From an uncultured Clostridia bacterium (GTDB taxonomy: Bacteria > Bacillota > Clostridia > Oscillospirales > CAG-272): a stretch of 34,579 nucleotides of DNA. The notes under the pieces were generated by a model. It ran no database searches and was not told the DNA's origin. It worked only from the letters and a program-made list of their open reading frames with translations. Below, one piece after another: positions 8,501 through 14,886 of this stretch. The stretch is taken from contig CAMJCC010000007.1 in NCBI GenBank assembly GCA_946404035.1, positions 1 to 34,579 on the forward strand. The letters are read 5' to 3'. Positions within the stretch are counted from its first letter, which is position 1, and each line of letters starts with the position of its first letter. A program made the position numbers and the translations under genes.

Positions 8501-9782
8501 CTTCACGCGGGCGGAGTTCACCCGCGAGATGAAAGAGGGGGGCTATACCATCCTCGCGCCCCAGATGTCGCCGCTCCATTTCAACGTCCTGCGCCCGGTC
8601 TTCCGGCGGCACGGCTACAACGTCGAACTGCTCGACGACGCGTCGAAGAACGCCATCGACCTCGGTCTGAAATACGTCAACAACGACGCCTGCTATCCGT
8701 CGGTCATAATGGTCGGACAGATGATGGAGGCGGTGCTCTCGGGCAAATACGACCCGAACCGGCTCGCCCTGATGATGTCGCAGACCGGCGGCTGCTGCCG
8801 CGCCAGCAACTACATCGGGTTCGTCCGGCGCGCGCTTTTGATGGCGGGTTATCCCGACGTCCCGGTCATCTCGCTTAGTTTCGGCGGGATCGAACGCAAC
8901 TCGGGCTTCCGCCTGACGCCGACGGTTTTGCGCGATACGGTGCGCGCGATCGTGATCGGCGACATCTTCATGCGCTGCCTCTACCGCGTCCGTCCCTACG
9001 AGATCGAGCCGGGGTCGGCAAACGCCCTGCACGAGAAGTGGGAGAAGATCGCGGTCGACGCCCTGACCGACCCGAAAAAGCGGATCCCATTCGGCACGCT
9101 CTGCAAGAGGATCGTGCGCGCGTTCGACGAACTTCCGATCGACGAGAGCAAACGCAAACCGAAGATCGGTATCGTCGGCGAGATCCTGGTCAAGTATATG
9201 CCGCAGGCGAACAATCACCTGGTCGACCTGCTCGAAGCCGAGGGCGCCGAGGCGGTGGTCCCCGACTTCCTCGATTTCTTCACCATGTGTTTCTACAACC
9301 GCGATTTCCACCATAAATATCTGGGCGGCACGACCAAGAACGCGCTGATCTCCCGCGCCGCGGTCTTCTATCTCGAACACCTGCGCGGACCCGCCGAGGA
9401 CGCTTTGCGCGCGAGCCGCCGCTTCTCCCCGCCGGTCCCGATCGCCGAAACCGCGAGGGGCGCCGAGCCCTTCCTCTCCATCGGCAACCAGTACGGAGAG
9501 GGCTGGTTCCTCTGCGGCGAGATGGTCGAACTGCTGCATATCGGCGTGCCGAACGTCGTCTGCATCCAGCCGTTCGGCTGCCTGCCCAACCACGTGATGG
9601 GCAAGGGCGTCATCAAGACGCTGAAAAACGCGTTCCCGGAGGCGAATATCGCCGCCGTCGACTACGATCCCGGCGCGAGCGAGGTCAACCAGCTCAACCG
9701 GATCAAACTGATGCTGGCGACCGCCCGCGACAACCTCGAAAAAGAGGAGGCGGCAGCCGCCGAAGCCCGAAAGGAGGACTGA
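5514..9782 (+). CDS. Giant tandem acyl-CoA dehydratase activase-related protein (BadF/HgdC type with DUF2229)
   Basis: A 1422-residue protein with two ASKHA activator domains in tandem: repeat 1 (about 7-260, [12 protein letters not shown]) and repeat 2 (about 321-575, [12 protein letters not shown]). Each keeps the two cysteines that hold the bridging [4Fe-4S] cluster in 2-hydroxyglutaryl-CoA dehydratase activator: C126 and C165, and C445 and C484, both 39 residues apart. A third cysteine group, CGGCENNC (605-612), opens a region with DUF2229 features ([26 protein letters not shown]). The C-terminal third has [18 protein letters not shown] and [12 protein letters not shown], related to dehydratase-type Fe-S subunits. 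Such proteins use ATP hydrolysis to drive low-potential electron transfer; the real substrate is unknown. GGAGG (5502-5506) precedes the start, which overlaps plsY. No separate HgdA/HgdB genes are nearby. Confidence 0.88.
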   Translation: [1422 protein letters not shown]

Positions 9783-9783
9783 C

Positions 9784-10914
9784 ATGAACGAAAAGAAACG
9801 CAACGCGATCATCGCGACGGTCGCCTCGCTCTCGACCGCGGTCTGCGGCGCGACGGCGATCTCCTACGCCGTCACGCGGCTCCTGCTCTCGTTTGCCATC
9901 GACCGCAAGGATCCGCCCCAGTTCGAGCGCCGACGCGACGCGCTCGCCGGGTCGGGCGAACTGAAAAAGATCTTCGCCGAGCAAAAGGAGAACGCCGAGA
10001 AACTCGCCTCGCTCCCCTCGGAGGAGGTCGAGATCACCTCTTTCGACGGCACGCGCCTGGTCGGGCACTATTTCCGCGTCGACGGCGCGAAACGCACGGT
10101 CCTCGCGTTCCACGGCTGGCGCTCCGCCTGGAACCGCGATTTTGCGATGATCTACGATTTCTGGTTCAAAAACGGCTGCAACGTCCTGTTCGTCGAACAG
10201 AGAGGGCAAAAGGGAAGCAGCGGGGACTATATGGGCTTCGGCCTGCTTGAACGCTTCGACTGCCAGGGATGGGTCAACTACCTGATCGGCCGCGACGATA
10301 CCGTGACCCCGCTCTATCTCGCGGGGATCTCGATGGGCGCGGCGACGGTCCTGATGGCGTCGGGGCTGAACCTCCCCGACTGCGTGCACGGCATCCTCGC
10401 CGACTGCGGCTTCACCTCCCCCTACGCCATCTGGAAGTACGTGTCCGAGAAGAACCTGCACCTCCCGTTCACCGGCTTCCGCGCCCGGGTCGCAAGCGAC
10501 ATCTGCCGCCGGAAACTGAACAACGCCGACAGCCGCTATTCGACCGAGGACGCCCTGAAGTGCTGCCGCGTGCCGGTCCTGTTCGTGCACGGCGCGGCGG
10601 ATAAGTTCGTTCCGGTCTTCATGACCTACCAGAACTATCTCGCCTGCCGCTCGGAAAAGCGGCTCCTGATCGTTCCGGGCGCCGACCACGGGATGAGCTA
10701 TCTTGTCGAACGCGAGCGTTATCAGCGCGAGGTCCTTGATTTCTTCTCGCACTGCGACGGGCGCCAGCCCGATCCCGCCCCCGCGGAGGCGGCTCCCGCG
10801 CCGGAGGAAACGCCCGCCAAAACCGAAAAAAAGGCGAAGACCAAAAAGAAAAAGGAAAAGTCAGGACCGAAGACCGACGGGGAAGAATTGAAAACTGACG
10901 CAAAGACAGAGTAA
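9784..10914 (+). CDS. Membrane-anchored alpha/beta hydrolase (YqkD-like)
   Basis: This 376-residue protein has an N-terminal membrane anchor (about 10-38) and an alpha/beta hydrolase domain. The predicted catalytic triad is S183 in GISMG (181-185), D273 in HGAADKFVP and H302 in GADHGMSY. FHGWRSAW (109-116) supplies the oxyanion region, and ADCGFTS (206-212) resembles the corresponding motif of Bacillus YqkD-type hydrolases. The tail (about 318-376) is proline/alanine- then lysine-rich and low in complexity. It starts 1 base after the giant activase stop and belongs to the same operon. A lipid ester substrate is plausible from the FakA/PlsY context, but the sequence does not prove it. Confidence 0.85.
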   Translation: MNEKKRNAIIATVASLSTAVCGATAISYAVTRLLLSFAIDRKDPPQFERRRDALAGSGELKKIFAEQKENAEKLASLPSEEVEITSFDGTRLVGHYFRVDGAKRTVLAFHGWRSAWNRDFAMIYDFWFKNGCNVLFVEQRGQKGSSGDYMGFGLLERFDCQGWVNYLIGRDDTVTPLYLAGISMGAATVLMASGLNLPDCVHGILADCGFTSPYAIWKYVSEKNLHLPFTGFRARVASDICRRKLNNADSRYSTEDALKCCRVPVLFVHGAADKFVPVFMTYQNYLACRSEKRLLIVPGADHGMSYLVERERYQREVLDFFSHCDGRQPDPAPAEAAPAPEETPAKTEKKAKTKKKKEKSGPKTDGEELKTDAKTE

Positions 10915-10961
10915 GCCGGTTTTGTTACAACGCCGTAGAGAGAAAGATTTGGAGGGAAGCG

Positions 10962-11504
10962 ATGATATTAACCAAACAATTCCTAAATCAATCGGTTGTG
11001 TTAAATGAAAAAGAAGAATTTAGACAGAGACCGGAACGTGCCGAATACGACGTCTTTTTGTCGTATAGTTGGAATGATCGGTCTTTTGCTGTGAGGGTTG
11101 TTCATCTGCTTGAACAATGCGGTTATACGGTTTACATTGATCTTGAAGATCCAAAACTGAACCGTCGGTATGTCAGCCAAAAAACAGCGAAAAGACTTGT
11201 GGAAAAAATGAAGAAATGTAAAGGGCTGTTATATTTGTATTCCCCGAGTTCTTCGGTTTCCAAATGGTGTCCGTGGGAAGTGGGCGTTTTCTCGGGGATA
11301 AAAAATTTCCGGTGTGCGAATTTACCGTTGGTGGACAGAACCGGCGACAATTATAAAAACCAAGAATACTTGGAACTGTACCCGTATGTGGATTATAGCA
11401 AGATTAGCGGTACGGACAAGGATCAGTTTTGGGTTTGTGAGGATGATAGAACGTACACGAGTTTGAAGGACTGGATTAACGGAGGAAAACTCAAACAGCA
11501 CTGA
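10962..11504 (+). CDS. TIR-domain protein, probably horizontally acquired
   Basis: The 180-residue protein has a TIR fold from about residue 28 to 145: YDVFLSYSWND (29-39, strand A and box 1), GYTVYIDLEDP (54-64), and KWCPWEVGVFSG (101-112), where E106 occupies the position of the catalytic glutamate of NAD-cleaving TIR enzymes. No transmembrane segment or second domain is seen; a short C-terminal extension is unassigned. GGAGGG (10951-10956) lies 5 bases upstream. Base composition differs strongly: 22 of 60 bases are G or C at 10981-11040 and 23 of 60 at 11161-11220, against 41 of 60 at 10441-10500 in the hydrolase gene. Codons are A/T-ending. Standalone bacterial TIR proteins often serve in anti-phage defence (Thoeris ThsB and others), but no ThsA or other partner is in the window. 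Confidence 0.85.
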   Translation: MILTKQFLNQSVVLNEKEEFRQRPERAEYDVFLSYSWNDRSFAVRVVHLLEQCGYTVYIDLEDPKLNRRYVSQKTAKRLVEKMKKCKGLLYLYSPSSSVSKWCPWEVGVFSGIKNFRCANLPLVDRTGDNYKNQEYLELYPYVDYSKISGTDKDQFWVCEDDRTYTSLKDWINGGKLKQH

Positions 11505-11566
11505 TCGGTCGTTTGGGCGTTCTAAACCGACAGGGAAGACGCCGAACAAAAGCGCCGGAAAACGGC

Positions 11567-11603
11567 AAAAAAAAGAACGGGGATCCGCACGGATCCCCGT
11601 TCT
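11567..11603 (-). terminator. Intrinsic terminator of spoVG, possibly bidirectional
   Basis: AGAACGGGGATCC (11574-11586), loop GCAC and GGATCCCCGTTCT (11591-11603) form a perfect 13-bp stem. On the minus strand it is followed by a run of T (complement of A 11567-11573), 12 bases after the spoVG stop. On the + strand it could also end TIR transcripts, although only GAATTGTCTTT follows. The rest of the 11505-11615 gap shows nothing else clear. Confidence 0.9.
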
Positions 11604-11615
11604 GAATTGTCTTTA

Positions 11616-11933
11616 TCAGGAGAAGAACGCCGCGTCCTCCGCTTTTGCCTCTTCGGTCGGCTCCGCGTTCTCCGCCTCCGCCTGGTAGGCGTGGTACGCG
11701 TCGAGCACCGCGCTCTCAAGCGACGCGCGGAACGACGCGTTGATGGGATGCACGATATCGCGGTAGGTCCCGTCCGGGTTCTTCCGTGAGGGCATCACGA
11801 TAAAGGTCCTGTCGTGCGCGTAGATCACCTTGATATCGTGCACTGCAAGGGCGTTTTCAAAGGTGACGGACACGATCGCTTTCATCGGCCCCTCGTTAAA
11901 CAGTTTCCGGATCTTGATGTCGGTGATCTGCAT
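11616..11933 (-). CDS. spoVG: SpoVG family RNA/DNA-binding regulator
   Basis: The 105-residue protein matches SpoVG along its length: MQITDIKIRKL at the start, AIVSVTFENALAVHDIKVI (about 19-37), FIVMPSRKNPDGTYRDI (44-60) and the HPINASFR segment (62-69). SpoVG is a small nucleic-acid-binding regulator that affects sporulation, cell division and surface or capsule genes in Bacillota. The C-terminal tail after residue 85 is acidic and variable, as in other members. A purine-rich GAGAGG lies 11 bases upstream of the start. The gene is monocistronic and divergent from murC, and ends at a strong terminator. Confidence 0.95.
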   Translation of the reverse strand: MQITDIKIRKLFNEGPMKAIVSVTFENALAVHDIKVIYAHDRTFIVMPSRKNPDGTYRDIVHPINASFRASLESAVLDAYHAYQAEAENAEPTEEAKAEDAAFFS

Positions 11934-12027
11934 GGTTTTTTCGTCCTCTCTCTCTTCGCCCGGTCGCCGCGGCGCCGGGACGGTCCACAGTATTCCCCCT
12001 TTGTGTCAAACTCATACAGTCAAGTCT

Positions 12028-12033
12028 ATTATA
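12028..12033 (-). promoter_or_regulatory. Possible -10 element for spoVG
   Basis: TATAAT on the minus strand, 95 bases upstream of the spoVG start. The -35 region at 16-18 bp spacing (around 12050-12057) is poor. A TTGACA (12004-12009, minus) lies closer to the gene but has no matching -10. Bacillus spoVG uses sigma-H; no convincing sigma-H site was recognised. Confidence 0.3.
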
Positions 12034-12065
12034 TCCGAAACGAAAGAACAAATGATGCACGAAGT

Positions 12066-12116
12066 GTGAATAGCGTGTAAATAATATTCACTTTTAGTAC
12101 AAAAGTTCTCTTTAAT
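12066..12116. promoter_or_regulatory. AT-rich region with two dyads and a murC promoter candidate
   Basis: GTGAATA (12066-12072) is mirrored by TATTCAC (12085-12091) across 12 bases. ACTTTT (12090-12095) is mirrored by AAAAGT (12101-12106) across AGTAC. A promoter reading toward murC could be TTCACT (12087-12092), 18 bp, TTTAAT (12111-12116). The dyads would then overlap its -35 and spacer, as operators often do. The regulators are unknown. Confidence 0.45.
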
Positions 12117-12133
12117 TGTGAAATAAATAACAA
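12116..12133. promoter_or_regulatory. Rex-like 18-bp site upstream of murC
   Basis: TTGTGAAATAAATAACAA has half-sites TTGTGA and TAACAA separated by 6 bases. This agrees with the Rex consensus TTGTGA or TTGTTA, N6, TCACAA or TAACAA. It sits just downstream of the candidate murC -10. In such AT-rich DNA a chance match is possible, and murC is not a usual Rex target. Confidence 0.35.
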
Positions 12134-12191
12134 TTAGATGAATAACGCGCGGCCGAACTCTCACATATCCTGTCAGGGGGTGGTGCGCGTG

Positions 12192-13556
12192 ATGAGAAAT
12201 ACTCTGCGCGGGTCTGACGGGACCGCGCGGCTTTTGTTTCCCGGGGCGTTTTTGTGGTTTGTCGGGATCGGGGGCGTCGGGATGCGATCGCTTGCCGAAC
12301 TTGCCCGGTGCGCGGGGTTTGCCGTCGCCGGGGAGGACCGCCGGGACGCGGCGTTTGACGATCCCGGGATCAGGGTCTACCGCGAGGGGACGGAACTGCC
12401 CGCCGGGGTCGGCGCCGTGATCTACACGGCGGCGGTGTCGCCCGCCCACCCGACGGTACGGGAGGCGCAAAAGCGCGGCGTTCCCCTGATCTCGCGTTCG
12501 GACTTCCTTGCGTATCTGATGCGGGATCACCCGATCCGCGTGACCGTGGCGGGCAGCCACGGGAAGACCACCGTGACGGCGATGCTCGACCGCATCCTGA
12601 CTTGCGCGGGGCTCGACCCGACCACGGTCTCGGGCGGAACGCTCAGTTCGGGCGAGCCGCTCCGCGTCGGGGAGGGAAGCGTATTCCTTGCCGAGGCGTG
12701 CGAGTATACCAATTCGTTTCTGTCGCTGTCCCCGACCCACGCCGTTCTTCTCAATCTCGAATACGACCACGCCGACTTTTTCCCGGACTTCGCCGCCCTC
12801 GAGAGTTCCGCCGCGCGGTACCTTGCCCGCGCGAAAACGCGGATCGTTCCCCTGTCGCTCGTCCCGCTTGCCGGGGCGGGGGAGACCCTGACCTTTTCGC
12901 CGGACGACGCAGCGGCGGACCTGTCCTGCCGCCGGGTCACCCGAACGCCGGGCGGGTGCGAAGCCGTCCTCCTGTTCCGGGGGAGCGACGCGGGCAACCT
13001 GTCGCTCCCGGTCCCGGGACGCCACAACCTGGCGAACGCATTGGCGGCGATCCTTGCGGCGTACTCTGTCGGCATACCGTTTTCGCTTTCGGCTTCGGCG
13101 CTCTCCTCTTTCGTTCTCCCCGACCGCCGCCTGACCCTCCGGGGCAAATGGGACGGGGCGCTCTGGTACGACGATTACGCCCACCACCCGAGCGAGATCT
13201 CCGCGTCGCTCTCCGCCCTGCGTCCGCTTTGTTCGGGACGGCTGACCGTCGCGTTCCAGTCGCATACCTACACCCGGACCAAAGCCGACCTGTTCGGCTT
13301 CGCATCGGCGCTCCGGGCGGCGGACCGGGTGCTCGTCCTCCCGATCTTCCCGGCGCGCGAGACCGACGACCTCGGCGTTTCCAACCGGACGCTCGCGAAA
13401 GCCGTCGGGGAAAAGGCGACGGCGGTCGACGGTTTTTTGGAGGCGGCGGAGATAATGAAAAAAGCCGCCCGCCCCGGCGACGTGATGGTCGTGATGGGAG
13501 CGGGCGACGTGGATCGGATCTTCGATTACTTGGGATCATCAGAGGGGAAGACGTGA
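12192..13556 (+). CDS. murC: UDP-N-acetylmuramate--L-alanine ligase
   Basis: About 455 residues, the normal MurC length. The N-terminal Rossmann-like domain has FVGIGGVGM (23-31), the central ATPase domain has the P-loop GSHGKTT (121-127), then EACEYTNSFL and NLEYDHADFF. The C-terminal domain has DDYAHHPSEI and FQSHTYTRT, the MurC forms of these motifs. The enzyme adds L-alanine to UDP-MurNAc in cytosolic peptidoglycan synthesis. An in-frame ATG at 12138 exists but lacks a ribosome binding site. AGGGGGTGGT (12175-12184) resembles the anti-Shine-Dalgarno match and favours ATG 12192 or GTG 12189. It stands alone, apart from a division/cell-wall cluster. Its last 18 bases overlap the convergent malic enzyme gene. 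Confidence 0.92.
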   Translation: MRNTLRGSDGTARLLFPGAFLWFVGIGGVGMRSLAELARCAGFAVAGEDRRDAAFDDPGIRVYREGTELPAGVGAVIYTAAVSPAHPTVREAQKRGVPLISRSDFLAYLMRDHPIRVTVAGSHGKTTVTAMLDRILTCAGLDPTTVSGGTLSSGEPLRVGEGSVFLAEACEYTNSFLSLSPTHAVLLNLEYDHADFFPDFAALESSAARYLARAKTRIVPLSLVPLAGAGETLTFSPDDAAADLSCRRVTRTPGGCEAVLLFRGSDAGNLSLPVPGRHNLANALAAILAAYSVGIPFSLSASALSSFVLPDRRLTLRGKWDGALWYDDYAHHPSEISASLSALRPLCSGRLTVAFQSHTYTRTKADLFGFASALRAADRVLVLPIFPARETDDLGVSNRTLAKAVGEKATAVDGFLEAAEIMKKAARPGDVMVVMGAGDVDRIFDYLGSSEGKT

Positions 13557-14717
13557 AACCCCCGTCTTTTTCGCCGCTTCGATCACGGCGTCGGCGACCG
13601 CGCGGGCGACCCTCTTGTCGAGCGCGGAGGGGATGATATTGGTCTCGGACAGTTCATTTTCGGGGATGAGAGAGGCGATCGCAAACGACGCGGCGGTCTT
13701 CATCTCCTCGTTGATCTTGGACGCGCGGCAGTCCAGCGCGCCGCGGAAGATGCCCGGGAACGCCAGGACGTTATTGATCTGGTTCGGGTAGTCGCTGCGC
13801 CCCGTCCCCACGATCCGCGCCCCCGCGGCAAGCGCCTCGTCGGGCATGATCTCCGGGGTCGGGTTCGCCATCGGAAAGACGATGGGATCGCGCGCCATCG
13901 AGCCGATCATCTCGGGTTTGAAGACGCCGGGCGCCGACACGCCGACGAGAACGTCCGCCCCCTTTGCCGCGTCGGCAAGCGAGCCGTGCAGGTCCCGGGG
14001 ATTGGTGATATCCGCCATTTCGGCTTGCGCCGGGTTCAGCCAACTCTCGCCCCGCGCGACGATGCCCGCGCGGTCGACCATCACCAACTCGCCGAGCCCC
14101 AGCCGGAGCAGGTGCCGCCCGATGGCGATGCCGGCGGAGCCCGCGCCGTTGACGACGCACTTTACGTCCCCGATCTTTTTCCCGACGACTTTCAGGGCGT
14201 TGAGCAGCGCCGCGCCGACGACGACGGCGGTGCCGTGCTGATCGTCGTGAAAGACCGGGATATCGCAGATCTGCTGCAGCCGACGCTCGACCTCAAAACA
14301 GCGGGGCGCCGAGATATCCTCCAGGTTGATGCCGCCGAACGAGCCCGAGATGTGGTAGATGGTCTTGACCAGTTCGTCGACGTCCTTTGTCTTTACGCAG
14401 ATGGGGAAAGCGTCAACGTCGGCAAACTCCTTGAACAGGGCGCATTTCCCCTCCATGACCGGCATCCCGGCTTCGGGACCGATGTCCCCCAGTCCGAGGA
14501 CCGCCGTCCCGTCGGTGACGACCGCCACCAAATTCGAGCGACGGGTCAGGGAATAGGAGAGTTCGGGCTCCTTTTGGATGGCGAGGCAGGGTTCCGCCAC
14601 GCCCGGCGTGTACGCGACCGAAAGATCGTGCCGGTCGTTGATCTCGACCCGCGAGATCACCTCGATCTTGCCTCCCCATTTTTTGTGCGCTTCCAGCGCT
14701 TCCTCTCTGATGGTCAT
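13539..14717 (-). CDS. NAD(P)-dependent malic enzyme (decarboxylating)
   Basis: The 392-residue protein matches the short bacterial malic enzymes. It has SVAYTPGVAEPCLAI (33-47) with the general acid Y36, GDIGPEAGMPVMEGK (77-91) with the general base K91, metal ligands in NLEDI (131-135) and FHDDQHGTA (156-164), the dinucleotide-binding GAGSAGIAIG, and MANPTPEIMPDEA. It converts malate to pyruvate and CO2. Cofactor preference cannot be decided here. A reading with 13 more residues upstream lacks support, whereas ATG 14715-14717 is preceded by GGAGGGG. It is transcribed alone from a predicted extended -10 promoter, and its 3' end overlaps the convergent murC by 18 bases. Confidence 0.95.
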   Translation of the reverse strand: MTIREEALEAHKKWGGKIEVISRVEINDRHDLSVAYTPGVAEPCLAIQKEPELSYSLTRRSNLVAVVTDGTAVLGLGDIGPEAGMPVMEGKCALFKEFADVDAFPICVKTKDVDELVKTIYHISGSFGGINLEDISAPRCFEVERRLQQICDIPVFHDDQHGTAVVVGAALLNALKVVGKKIGDVKCVVNGAGSAGIAIGRHLLRLGLGELVMVDRAGIVARGESWLNPAQAEMADITNPRDLHGSLADAAKGADVLVGVSAPGVFKPEMIGSMARDPIVFPMANPTPEIMPDEALAAGARIVGTGRSDYPNQINNVLAFPGIFRGALDCRASKINEEMKTAASFAIASLIPENELSETNIIPSALDKRVARAVADAVIEAAKKTGVSRLPL

Positions 14718-14746
14718 AACGCCCCTCCGGTATTTTTTCTCCGAAC

Positions 14747-14775
14747 AGTATAGCATATCTCGTTCTTTTCCGCAA
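14747..14775 (-). promoter_or_regulatory. Predicted promoter of the malic enzyme gene
   Basis: On the minus strand TTGCGG (14770-14775), 17 bp and TATACT (14747-14752), with TGC directly before the -10. It lies 30 bases upstream of the start codon. Confidence 0.75.
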
Positions 14776-14827
14776 CGGTTTCCCGGAAAAAAATAAGAAA
14801 AAAGCCGTCGCCCGAGCCGAAAAGAAC

Positions 14828-14856
14828 TTGAAAAGCGAAAGATTGTGTGCTATACT
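14828..14856 (+). promoter_or_regulatory. Predicted promoter of the tRNA nucleotidyltransferase gene
   Basis: TTGAAA (14828-14833), 17 bp and TATACT (14851-14856), with TGC before the -10. It is back to back with the malic enzyme promoter and shares the 11-mer TGCTATACTGT with it. Confidence 0.75.
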
Positions 14857-14886
14857 GTAAAAAACGCCGAAAGGAGGGGCGAGCGG

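Noticed and set aside
5139-9812. Very long minus-strand open frame (1557 codons) opposite the activase gene
   Set aside because: It is a shadow frame of G+C-rich codons. Its translation is low in complexity, rich in R, D, V and G, with no domain motif, while the + strand has a clear ASKHA protein.
12004-12009. TTGACA on the minus strand upstream of spoVG as a -35
   Set aside because: No -10-like hexamer is found at 16-18 bp on the spoVG side.
11607-12080. Short + strand open frames opposite spoVG
   Set aside because: They are antisense shadows with no ribosome binding site and no protein features.
12138-12191. Upstream ATG of murC
   Set aside because: There is no ribosome binding site upstream, and the extra 18 residues do not match MurC.
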